NCBI GenBank assembly: GCA_016462245.1 | Contig: JAEMTR010000035.1 | Span: 5,195 to 10,865, forward strand | Direction of reading: 5' to 3' | Source: Solirubrobacteraceae bacterium | GTDB taxonomy: Bacteria; Actinomycetota; Thermoleophilia; Solirubrobacterales; Solirubrobacteraceae | Length of the DNA: 5,671 nucleotides | In this document: positions 1 to 5,671 of the stretch, in pieces | How positions within the stretch are numbered: position 1 is the stretch's first letter | Layout of the letters: every line of letters starts with the position of its first letter | The notes under the pieces: generated by a model | What the model saw: only the letters and a program-made list of their open reading frames with translations | The model's database searches: none | Told to the model about the DNA's origin: nothing | Translations under genes and position numbers: made by a program

Positions 1-60
1 GTTCAAGGCAGAGAGCGGGCGTCGCTCCAGAGTTGAGTTGACTAAGAGCTGAAGCGGGAA

Positions 61-591
61 CTACTGCGCTTCGGCGCGCAGATCCCACGTAGGCAACTCG
101 TTCATCGCCTGCTGGAAGCGTCGGCGGTGCGGCGGGCGCAGCAGCATGAACCAAACGACGATCACGCTCGGCAGGAGAATGAAGACGGCAAAGATGTTGC
201 CGCTCAGGGTGAAGAAGATTGCCAGCGAGATCGACACCACTCCGAGCACGATCGGCAGGAGGCGAAAGCGGAACTGGAGTTTGCGAATCTTTTCGTACTG
301 GTCGCGCGGGATCTTGTTTGTGTCGTACACGCGCTCGCAGCTCGGGCAGGTCCAGCGGTCGCCGTACTGAAGCTCAGCCTGCTCACCGCATTCGCAGTCG
401 ACCGTGATCGGAGGACCCCTCAGAACTGCGCCAGGGGCTTCATGGCCGAGCCGCTCGCGCTGACTGAACGGGATCCGCTTGCGGCGCTTGATTCCCATCG
501 GCCCTTTGATGTACTCCGGCGCTGGTGGCTGCGCTGTGCTGCCGAGGTCGAGTTCGCCCGAGTCGGCCTGTGCGCGGCCTCGCTTACCCAT
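61..591 (-). CDS. Small membrane protein with N-terminal zinc-ribbon-like motif, unknown function
   Basis: This 176-residue protein has no function I recognise. Residues 1-60 are basic, proline-rich and probably disordered. A four-cysteine motif follows, with CEC at 66-68 and CPSC at 82-85; the two pairs lie 13 residues apart, the layout of a zinc ribbon or rubredoxin-like knuckle. A basic/aromatic linker leads to two hydrophobic segments at about 111-129 and 132-151, which read as a membrane hairpin with a very short turn. The tail is again basic (RPPHRRR at 152-158). The likely topology places both ends, including the metal site, in the cytoplasm. The ATG at 589-591 is supported by GAGGAG on the minus strand (602-607) with about 10 bases of spacing. 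The gene diverges from the glutamine synthetase operon, so shared function is not implied. The coding call is firm because cysteine pairs, helices and RBS agree; a role in metal or nucleic-acid binding is only a guess. Confidence 0.8.
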   Translation of the reverse strand: MGKRGRAQADSGELDLGSTAQPPAPEYIKGPMGIKRRKRIPFSQRERLGHEAPGAVLRGPPITVDCECGEQAELQYGDRWTCPSCERVYDTNKIPRDQYEKIRKLQFRFRLLPIVLGVVSISLAIFFTLSGNIFAVFILLPSVIVVWFMLLRPPHRRRFQQAMNELPTWDLRAEAQ

Positions 592-601
592 TGGTCAGGA
601 T

Positions 602-607
602 CTCCTC
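602..607 (-). promoter_or_regulatory. Ribosome binding site of the minus-strand membrane protein gene
   Basis: Read on the minus strand this is GAGGAG, ending 10 bases before the ATG at 589-591. It fixes the start of the zinc-ribbon membrane protein and supports its coding strand over the overlapping plus-strand frames. Confidence 0.7.
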
Positions 608-721
608 GCTGATCAGCATTTTGCAATCCTAGTCGGCGACTGGACGGGCTGTTCGCAGGCGCTCCGACAGGGGCGCGCCGACGGGGTGGCAAAGCTGGCC
701 GCGCGCGACTATTGTACGAAT

Positions 722-751
722 TTGACCTAAGACGGTCCGGTGAGGCATTAT
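722..751 (+). promoter_or_regulatory. Candidate sigma70-type promoter for the glnT-glx operon
   Basis: TTGACC at 722-727 matches five of six bases of the -35 consensus. CATTAT at 746-751 matches four of six bases of the -10 consensus, and the spacer is 18 bases. Transcription would begin near 757-760, leaving a leader of roughly 45-50 bases before the ATG at 806. This placement argues against the in-frame GTG at 740, which would lie inside the promoter. It is the best match I found by eye in the gap; no obvious GlnR or other nitrogen-regulator box was seen. Inference only. Confidence 0.4.
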
Positions 752-787
752 CGCGCTTCGCCGGTTGAAGAGCCGACAGTCAACAAC

Positions 788-796
788 GGGAGAGGG
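788..796 (+). promoter_or_regulatory. Ribosome binding site that decides the ligase start at 806
   Basis: The purine run GGGAGAGGG lies 9 bases before the ATG at 806. The upstream in-frame GTG at 740 has no comparable site. A third candidate, the ATG at 830, has GGAG at 821-824 with 5 bases of spacing and would shorten the protein by eight residues; it cannot be excluded. Confidence 0.6.
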
Positions 797-805
797 ATAC
801 GGGAT

Positions 806-2257
806 ATGGCCGAAGTAAACGGAGTGAAGATGGGTGGAGGAGTCAGCGACGTGCTGGAAACTCCTAAGACGGCCGCAACGCCAAAGACACTCGAGGAAGC
901 GCGCAACGCTCCCGGCCGCCGCGAGAAGATCGAAGAGCTGACGAAGCGGATCGAAGCCGAAGGGATCGAGTTCGTCTACTTCCAGCAGGTCTCTATTACA
1001 GGCCGCGTACTCGGCAAGGGCGTCGTTGCCTCATTCTTCCCGCAGGTCGCCGAGAAGGGCTACCAGCTCGTCTACGGTGCAACCGCCAACCTCTTCACCG
1101 ACCGCCACGGCGAGTACATCGGCTTTACGCCCGACGACTCAGAGCTCGCCGCAATCGCCGACCTTGACACCTTCCAAGTGCTTCCATGGGAGCCGCGCGT
1201 GGCGCGAGTCTTCTGTGACTGTTACGACACCGAGACCGGCGAGCGCTTCGACGCCGATGCGCGCCAGAACCTCAAGCAGGTTGTGCAGCGCTTTGAAGAC
1301 GAGCTTGGCCTGCACTTCCTGATCGGCATCGAGCCGGAGATGATGTGGCTGCGTAAGCCGCTTCCAGGCGAGGCGCCGGTCGGAGTGACGGAGCCTTACT
1401 GCTACCACATTCACCAGTTCGAGGAACTGCGTCCGGTGCTGCTCGACGTCGTCGAATACGGCCAGAAGATGGGCCTCGACATGAGCTACGGCGACCACGA
1501 GGACGCCCCCGGCCAGCTGGAGCTGAACTTCCGCTTCGACCGCCCGGTCAAGACGGCAGACAACATCACTACCTACCGCCAGATCTGCGCCGCGGTCGGC
1601 CGCAAGCACGACCTGCTGCCTACGTTCATGCCGAAGCCATTCACCGGCGTCGCGGCAAACGGCCACCACCACCACTTCACACTGGTCGACGACGACGGCA
1701 ACAACGTCTTCCACGATCCTGACGGCCCAGCATCGCTCTCCGACGACGGCCGCCACTTCCTTGGTGGACTGCTGGAGCACTTCCACGCGCTGATGTGCGT
1801 CGGTAACCCGACAGTTAACTCCTACGTTCGTATGTGGGACACCGGCTTCTGGGCCCCGATCTACCGCAACTGGGGCTGGCAGAACCGAACATGCACGGTG
1901 CGCGTAGCGAGCGGCGGCCGCTTTGAGTACCGCGGCGTCGACTCATCCTGCAACCCGTACCTGACCGTTGCTGCACTGCTCAACGCGGGTCTCGACGGGC
2001 TGCACAAGAAGATCGACCCGGGCCCGCCGCAGGTTGGCAACACTTACGAGCTGCTGAAGGCTGGCGCGGAGATTGAAAGGGTGCCGGACAACCTCGGGCA
2101 GGCGCTCGACGAGCTGGCAAAGGACGACGTCGTGAAGGCGGCGATGCCAGGCAAGCTCTACGAGATCTTCAACCACTACAAGCGCGATGAGTGGGAACGG
2201 CACCTCGCATCGGTCACCGATTGGGAACGCGACGAGTACCTCGAGTACCTCCCGTAA
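806..2257 (+). CDS. glnT: Glutamine synthetase-like ligase, type III/GlnT family (possible gamma-glutamylmethylamide synthetase)
   Basis: This 483-residue ATP-dependent ligase joins glutamate to ammonium or a small amine. The start is the ATG with the best RBS. The C-terminal catalytic domain keeps the glutamine synthetase signature residues: E176 and E178 (GIEPEM), E232 and E239 in HEDAPGQLE, the ATP-site segment MPKPFTGVAANGHHHH at 275-290 with H288 as the probable metal ligand, R342 after NPTVNSYV, N360-R361, and E374/R376 in RFEYR. The N-terminal beta-grasp domain is present (about 55-130), but the classical FDGSS loop, whose aspartate helps bind ammonium, is replaced by YGATAN around 90-95. 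The NLY adenylylation tyrosine motif near the C-terminus of enterobacterial GlnA is also absent. The residues 1-35 are a low-complexity extension. It heads an operon with split glutamate synthase genes, the context of glnT in rhizobia and of gmaS in methylamine users. The family call is firm; the amine substrate is inferred. Ordinary ammonium-using activity remains possible. Confidence 0.88.
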   Translation: MAEVNGVKMGGGVSDVLETPKTAATPKTLEEARNAPGRREKIEELTKRIEAEGIEFVYFQQVSITGRVLGKGVVASFFPQVAEKGYQLVYGATANLFTDRHGEYIGFTPDDSELAAIADLDTFQVLPWEPRVARVFCDCYDTETGERFDADARQNLKQVVQRFEDELGLHFLIGIEPEMMWLRKPLPGEAPVGVTEPYCYHIHQFEELRPVLLDVVEYGQKMGLDMSYGDHEDAPGQLELNFRFDRPVKTADNITTYRQICAAVGRKHDLLPTFMPKPFTGVAANGHHHHFTLVDDDGNNVFHDPDGPASLSDDGRHFLGGLLEHFHALMCVGNPTVNSYVRMWDTGFWAPIYRNWGWQNRTCTVRVASGGRFEYRGVDSSCNPYLTVAALLNAGLDGLHKKIDPGPPQVGNTYELLKAGAEIERVPDNLGQALDELAKDDVVKAAMPGKLYEIFNHYKRDEWERHLASVTDWERDEYLEYLP

Positions 2258-2277
2258 CCGCTCACTCAACCTCAATC

Positions 2278-2283
2278 AGGAGA
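2278..2283 (+). promoter_or_regulatory. Ribosome binding site of glxB
   Basis: AGGAGA ends 7 bases before the ATG at 2291. It fixes a start whose second codon is cysteine, as required for an N-terminal nucleophile amidotransferase. Confidence 0.7.
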
Positions 2284-2290
2284 ACTACTT

Positions 2291-3220
2291 ATGTGTGGAA
2301 TTGCAGGAATCATTTACCGCGACGGCCCTCATGCCGTTGGCGAGGACATGAAGCAGATGCTGCAGTCGATGAAGCACCGCGGCCCGGACTCGACCGGCTA
2401 TGCGCTCTACGGCACGCCGAGCGAGGCGTTCCGGATGCGGATCACGCTCGCCGATACGAACACGAAGCGCGACTTTGACTTCGCCGAGCGACTTGTCCGC
2501 CGCCGCTCCGAGGTTGAAGGCAAGCTGCGCGCCGTCGGTGCCAGCGTCACCGAGATCGACGAGACGACCGACTACACGTCGACCTTCACGTTCGATTACA
2601 GCGGCGACCTAAAGACGCTCGCCGACCAAGTTGAATCGGTCCGCGATACGCAGGTTCTTTCGCTCGGCCATGCGCTTGAGATCGTCAAGGACATTGGCGA
2701 CGCTGAAACGGTCGCGGCGCAGTACAACCTCGACAAGATGCAGGGCACGCACGGCATCGGCCACGTACGGATGGCAACTGAGTCCGACGTTGACATCGCT
2801 GGAGCCCACCCCTACTGGGCCTATCCGTTCTCGGATGTCGCGGTTGTCCATAACGGCCAGCTAACTAACTACTTTTACTGGCGCCGGCGGCTCGAGCGCA
2901 GCGGCCACCGCTTCCAGTCGGCCTGCGACTCGGAGATTATTGCCGTCTACCTAGCCGAGAAGTTGGCCGAAGGAACCTCGCTCGAGGATGCTATGACGCA
3001 GAGCATGGAAGAGCTCGACGGAGTATTCACATACCTCTGCGTGACGGCAGATTCGCTCGGGATGGCGAAGGACGAACTGGCCGCCAAGCCGCTCGTTCTT
3101 TATGAGAGCGACAACATCATCGCCGTCGCATCTGAAGAGATTGCGATCCGCGAAGTAGTGCCTGGTGAAATCGAAACGTATGACCCATTCGAAGGAGAGG
3201 TGATGGTATGGACGCGGTAG
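2291..3220 (+). CDS. glxB: Stand-alone class II glutamine amidotransferase, GlxB/MgsA-like glutaminase subunit
   Basis: This 309-residue protein is the glutaminase part of a split glutamate synthase; it would hydrolyse glutamine and pass ammonia, or in MgsA-type systems transfer nitrogen chemistry, to the FMN subunit. The start MCGIAGI places Cys2 as the N-terminal nucleophile after methionine removal. Other N-terminal nucleophile residues are visible: HRGPDSTG at 29-36, R160 in GHVRMATES, N188 and G189 in VHNGQLTN, and D213 in CDSE. The arginine normally lies about 70 residues from the N-terminus in PurF/GlmS-type enzymes but here it is at 160, because about 85-90 residues (roughly 55-150) rich in charged helix are inserted. 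Similar insertions are expected in the stand-alone archaeal GltB1/GlxB branch, so this is probably family-typical. The gene follows the ligase by 33 bases and its end overlaps glxC by 13 bases, so translation is probably coupled. A cytoplasmic protein with no membrane segment. It lacks a sugar isomerase or PRTase domain, excluding GlmS and PurF. Confidence 0.92.
   Translation: MCGIAGIIYRDGPHAVGEDMKQMLQSMKHRGPDSTGYALYGTPSEAFRMRITLADTNTKRDFDFAERLVRRRSEVEGKLRAVGASVTEIDETTDYTSTFTFDYSGDLKTLADQVESVRDTQVLSLGHALEIVKDIGDAETVAAQYNLDKMQGTHGIGHVRMATESDVDIAGAHPYWAYPFSDVAVVHNGQLTNYFYWRRRLERSGHRFQSACDSEIIAVYLAEKLAEGTSLEDAMTQSMEELDGVFTYLCVTADSLGMAKDELAAKPLVLYESDNIIAVASEEIAIREVVPGEIETYDPFEGEVMVWTR
3194..3200 (+). 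promoter_or_regulatory. Ribosome binding site of glxC inside the end of glxB
   Basis: GGAGAGG lies within the last codons of glxB, 7 bases before the ATG at 3208. It supports a start that overlaps the preceding gene by 13 bases. Confidence 0.7.
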
Positions 3221-3999
3221 TTGGCGAAAGCCAGATCACTTATGACGCCCGCGGGCTCGTCGAAGTTGACGACACCGTGCTGGGCGTCGCCGTAGTCAAG
3301 GACGGCAAGGCGACTATCGACGCCTCCGAACTGACGACGCGCAAGATCAACCTTGAGATTCGCTCGCTCGTATACGAGCAGGGGATCGAGGACGTGACGA
3401 TTTTGAATCCTGGCGGCAAGCATTCGCTCGGCGTTGGCATCCTGACGCGCTGCAAGATGACCTTCGAAGGCAGCCTCGGCTACTTCGCGCTCGGCGTGAT
3501 TGACGGACCGGAAGTAACCGTCAACGGCCGCGTCGGTTGGTCGGCCTGCGAGAACATGATGGCGGGCGTAGTCGTGATCAACGGCAATGCCGGCTCGCTC
3601 ACAGGCGCGGCAATCCGCGGCGGCGACCTCGTGATCAAGGGCCGCGTCGGTGCCCGTACCGGCATCGACCAGAAGGGCGGCACGATCATCATCACCGGCG
3701 CTGCAGGCTCAAATACCGGCTTCATGATGCAGCGTGGCCGCCAGCTTCTGCTCGGCGACGTTGGGCCGCACCTTGGCGATTCGATGTACGACGGAATCAT
3801 CTACGTCGCAGGCAAGGTCAAGTCGCTCGGCGCCGATTGCGTGCCAGGCGAGATGACCGACGAAGACCTCGAGTTCGTGACCCGCAAGATGGGCCTTTAC
3901 GACCTCGGCACGCCACCTGAGCTGCAGAAGTTCGTCTGCGGCAAGAAGCTCTACAACTACGACAACCTCGAGCCCCACGAGCGCAAGCTCGTCCTTTAA
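3208..3999 (+). CDS. glxC: GXGXG beta-helix glutamate synthase-like subunit, GlxC/MgsB-like
   Basis: This 263-residue protein corresponds to the C-terminal GXGXG domain of the glutamate synthase large subunit, encoded alone. The domain spans about 65-211 and shows repeated turns of a right-handed beta-helix, each roughly 18-20 residues with paired glycines: LGYFALG at 90-96, NGRVGWSACENMMAG at 106-120, NGNAGSLTGAAIRGG at 125-139, KGRVGARTG at 144-152, TGAAGSNTG at 163-171, and GDVGPHLGDSMYDG at 183-196. Its known role in GltB is structural, bracing the glutaminase and FMN domains around the ammonia tunnel; it has no catalytic residues of its own. Residues 1-60 form a small strand-rich N-terminal part and 211-263 a charged C-terminal tail ending YNYDNLEPHERK. 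The ATG at 3208 overlaps glxB by 13 bases, so subunits are probably made in equal amounts. The related fold also occurs in formylmethanofuran dehydrogenase subunit C, but the neighbours point to the glutamate synthase role. Confidence 0.9.
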   Translation: MDAVVGESQITYDARGLVEVDDTVLGVAVVKDGKATIDASELTTRKINLEIRSLVYEQGIEDVTILNPGGKHSLGVGILTRCKMTFEGSLGYFALGVIDGPEVTVNGRVGWSACENMMAGVVVINGNAGSLTGAAIRGGDLVIKGRVGARTGIDQKGGTIIITGAAGSNTGFMMQRGRQLLLGDVGPHLGDSMYDGIIYVAGKVKSLGADCVPGEMTDEDLEFVTRKMGLYDLGTPPELQKFVCGKKLYNYDNLEPHERKLVL

Positions 4000-4001
4000 C
4001 C

Positions 4002-4005
4002 GGAG
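4002..4005 (+). promoter_or_regulatory. Ribosome binding site of glxD
   Basis: GGAG sits in the 12-base gap after glxC, 6 bases before the ATG at 4012, and supports that start. Confidence 0.6.
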
Positions 4006-4011
4006 ATAATT

Positions 4012-5454
4012 ATGGCTGACGAAACCGCACCCTCGAAGCGCACACGGCTCGGCAAGAGCCTGATCTTCACCCCTGAGGTGATCGATGACATCCACATGAA
4101 GGCCGAACTCGGCCGTTACCGCATGCGCGGCTTCTCGATGTTTAAGAAGATCCCGCATTGGGACGAGCTGATGTTCATGCCCGGCACGCTGACCCGTTTC
4201 GTGATCGAGGGCTACCGCGAGAAGTGCACGACGAAGACGGTTCTTGGCGCGCGCTTCGCAAAGAACCCGATTGAGCTCGACATTCCTGTCTACATCACCG
4301 GAATGAGCTTCGGTGCGCTCTCGCTTGAAGCGAAGATGGCTTTGGCCAAGGGCGCTTCGATGGCCGGCACCGCGACCTGCTCGGGCGAAGGCGGAATGAT
4401 TCCGCCGGAGCGCGACCTCTCAACCAAGTGGTACTACCAGGTGATCCAGAGCCGCTATGGCTTCAACCCGCATCACATGATGCTGGCTGACGCGATCGAG
4501 TTCTTCATCGGTCAGGGCGCGAAGGTTGGCCTCGGCGGCCACCTGATGGGCCAGAAGGTGACCGAGCAGGTCGCTGAGATGCGTTCGCTGCCTGCCGGCA
4601 TCGACCAACGCTCCCCTGCCCGCCACCCAGACTGGCTCGGCCCGGACGACCTCTCGCTGAAGATCCAAGAGGTGCGCGAGGCAACCAACTACGAGGTGCC
4701 GATCCAGCTGAAGATCGGCGCATCGCGCGTCTACGACGACGTCCGCATGGCTGCCAAGTGCGGCCCCGACATCATCTACCTCGACGGCGCCGAAGGTGGC
4801 ACCGCCGCAGGGCCGCACCTCGCAACCGAAGAGACCGGCATTCCGCTGATGGCGGCAATCCCGGAAGCTCGCCGCGCACTTGAGGATGTTGGCCTCGCCG
4901 ACGAGATCGATCTCGTAGTCGCTGGCGGCATCCGCAACGGTGGCGACGTGGCGAAGTGCCTCTCGCTCGGTGCCAAGGCCGTCGCGATGGGTTACGGCCC
5001 GCTGATCGCGATGAACTGCAACAAGGAGATCGAGGGCGTAACCGACTACATGGGCGCTCACGGCGTTGAGGCAGGCGAGTGTTACCACTGCCACACCGGC
5101 CGTTGCCCAGTCGGCATCGCAACTCAGGACCCTGAGCTGCGCAAGCGGCTCGTCGTTGATGAGGCAGCCGAGCGGGTTTACAACTACCTCCACACGCTGA
5201 CGCTGGAAGTCCAGCTGCTGGCACGCGCCTGCGGCAAGACCGACATTCACAGCCTCGAGCCAGAAGACCTCTGCGCTCTGACTGTTGAAGCGGCAGCGAT
5301 GGCAAAGGTGCCGCTCGCCGGTACCGAGTACATCCCCGGCGTAACCGAGGACCGCACGCTTCAGGAGATGAAGCAGATGCTCGAAAGCCACCTCGAGGGC
5401 CAGGCGCAGCAGTTTGTTGGGCAGCCAGGCAACACCGTCGCGGCACAGGACTGA
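4012..5454 (+). CDS. glxD: FMN-binding glutamate synthase-like subunit with Fe-S cysteine motif, GlxD/MgsC-like
   Basis: This 480-residue protein is the catalytic FMN barrel of the split synthase, expected to reduce an imino adduct of 2-oxoglutarate to glutamate or an N-alkylglutamate. Barrel motifs in order: TGMSFGALSLEAK at 96-108, SGEGGMIP at 124-131, QSRYG at 146-150, IGQGAKVGLGGHLMGQKV at 166-183, SPARHPDWLGPDDL at 201-214, IQLKIGAS at 231-238, LDGAEGGTAAGP at 257-268, and the FMN phosphate site AGGIRNGGDVAK at 304-315. The Fe-S motif follows at 357-370 as CYHCHTGRCPVGIA, with C357, C360 and C365. Spacing is C-x2-C-x4-C, not the C-x5-C-x4-C of bacterial GltB, and GltB's QGAKPGEGG loop is changed to QGAKVGLGG. 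No amidotransferase or GXGXG domain is fused; these are glxB and glxC just upstream (12-base gap). No NADPH-binding GltD-like subunit is visible, so the electron donor is unknown. The family call is firm; N-methylglutamate synthase function is inferred from context. Confidence 0.93.
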   Translation: MADETAPSKRTRLGKSLIFTPEVIDDIHMKAELGRYRMRGFSMFKKIPHWDELMFMPGTLTRFVIEGYREKCTTKTVLGARFAKNPIELDIPVYITGMSFGALSLEAKMALAKGASMAGTATCSGEGGMIPPERDLSTKWYYQVIQSRYGFNPHHMMLADAIEFFIGQGAKVGLGGHLMGQKVTEQVAEMRSLPAGIDQRSPARHPDWLGPDDLSLKIQEVREATNYEVPIQLKIGASRVYDDVRMAAKCGPDIIYLDGAEGGTAAGPHLATEETGIPLMAAIPEARRALEDVGLADEIDLVVAGGIRNGGDVAKCLSLGAKAVAMGYGPLIAMNCNKEIEGVTDYMGAHGVEAGECYHCHTGRCPVGIATQDPELRKRLVVDEAAERVYNYLHTLTLEVQLLARACGKTDIHSLEPEDLCALTVEAAAMAKVPLAGTEYIPGVTEDRTLQEMKQMLESHLEGQAQQFVGQPGNTVAAQD

Positions 5455-5456
5455 AG

Positions 5457-5461
5457 AGGAG
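5457..5461 (+). promoter_or_regulatory. Ribosome binding site of the last, truncated gene
   Basis: AGGAG lies in the 14-base gap after glxD, 7 bases before the ATG at 5469. Its quality is a main reason to call the following frame a real gene despite the absence of a recognised domain. Confidence 0.65.
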
Positions 5462-5468
5462 ATTGATA

Positions 5469-5671
5469 ATGAGCAACGACCAAAGCGTTTCTAACCCCCG
5501 TAAGGACCCGGAGAAGATCGTCTCGATCGACTCCGAGTACTTGACCGGCAAGCGGTTCGACTACCAGGAGGAGATCTCGGTAATCGACGATGTTGACCTC
5601 CAGGAATCGACACCGGGCGGCGACATCAACTGGCTCGAGGACATCACGATGCTGGAAGAGGACGGCACGCC
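5469..5671 (+). CDS. Start of an unrecognised acidic protein, cut by the window end
   Basis: Only the first 67 codons are present; the frame is open to the edge. I do not recognise the family. The visible part is strongly acidic (18 Asp/Glu against 5 Lys/Arg), hydrophilic, and has no signal peptide, membrane segment or cysteine. It contains a possible short helix-like stretch NWLEDITMLEEDG at 54-66 after a glycine turn at 50-51. The start is well supported by AGGAG with 7 bases of spacing and a gap of only 14 bases to glxD, so it is almost certainly co-transcribed with the glx genes. It could be the leading segment of a larger enzyme, a regulator, or a dedicated partner of the synthase such as an electron donor subunit; nothing in the residues seen favours one of these. 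It does not resemble the N-terminus of GltD or of an ammonium transporter, which would begin with a cysteine-rich or membrane region. Confidence 0.75.
   Translation, partial: MSNDQSVSNPRKDPEKIVSIDSEYLTGKRFDYQEEISVIDDVDLQESTPGGDINWLEDITMLEEDGT

Noticed and set aside
1..60. Possible terminator or gene end left of the membrane protein gene
   Set aside because: No clear hairpin, T tract or coding signal in these 60 bases.
127..612. Plus-strand open frame of 161 codons over the membrane protein gene
   Set aside because: The minus-strand reading has paired cysteines, membrane helices and a good RBS; this frame has an arginine/alanine-rich composition and no domain.
740..805. Upstream extension of the ligase from a GTG at 740
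   Set aside because: No RBS, it overlaps the candidate promoter, and the added residues resemble no glutamine synthetase N-terminus; the ATG at 806 has a strong RBS.
1660..1678. Run of four histidines in the ligase, considered as an unusual metal site
   Set aside because: It coincides with the normal glutamine synthetase GxHxH segment, so the histidines at 288 and 290 are expected.
1139..1786. Minus-strand open frame of 215 codons opposite the ligase
   Set aside because: Valine-rich low-complexity translation, antisense to conserved catalytic motifs; a codon-bias shadow.
2258..2290. Possible terminator or second promoter between the ligase and glxB
   Set aside because: No stem-loop with a T run and no -35/-10 pair is visible in the 33-base gap.
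4420..5391. Long minus-strand open frame of 323 codons opposite glxD
   Set aside because: It lies wholly antisense to a strongly conserved synthase gene, has no recognisable domain, and long antisense frames are common opposite GC-rich genes.

Overview
The window (about 60% GC) looks like bacterial chromosome, most likely from a high-GC Gram-positive such as an Actinomycetota member, possibly Thermoleophilia-like. The clues are GC-biased third positions, strong GGAG/AGGAG ribosome binding sites, and an actinobacterial-style glnT-glx operon. The taxon is an inference; no rRNA or other marker gene is present.

Layout: positions 61-591 carry one minus-strand gene for a small protein with a four-cysteine zinc-ribbon-like motif followed by two membrane helices. 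It diverges from the rest of the window. The intergenic region 592-805 holds a plausible sigma70-type promoter for the plus-strand operon. From 806 to the right edge, five plus-strand genes are packed with gaps of 33, -13 (overlap), 12 and 14 bases: a glutamine synthetase-like ligase (glnT/gmaS-like), a class II glutamine amidotransferase (glxB), a GXGXG beta-helix protein (glxC), an FMN/Fe-S glutamate synthase-like protein (glxD), and the start of an unrecognised acidic protein cut by the window end.

How they may work together: glxB, glxC and glxD are the parts of the large subunit of glutamate synthase, encoded separately and without the usual central-domain architecture or an adjacent visible gltD. 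Such a trio next to a type III glutamine synthetase resembles glxBCD-glnT of rhizobia and mgsABC-gmaS of methylamine users, where the trio makes N-methylglutamate and the ligase makes gamma-glutamylmethylamide. The ligase keeps its ATP/metal/glutamate residues but lacks the FDGSS loop that helps bind ammonium in classical glutamine synthetase. The synthase subunit has altered residues in its conserved QGAKPGEGG loop and a shortened cysteine spacing in its Fe-S motif. Together these suggest an amine- rather than ammonium-directed pathway, but the substrate cannot be settled from sequence alone. The function of the trailing acidic protein is the main unknown.
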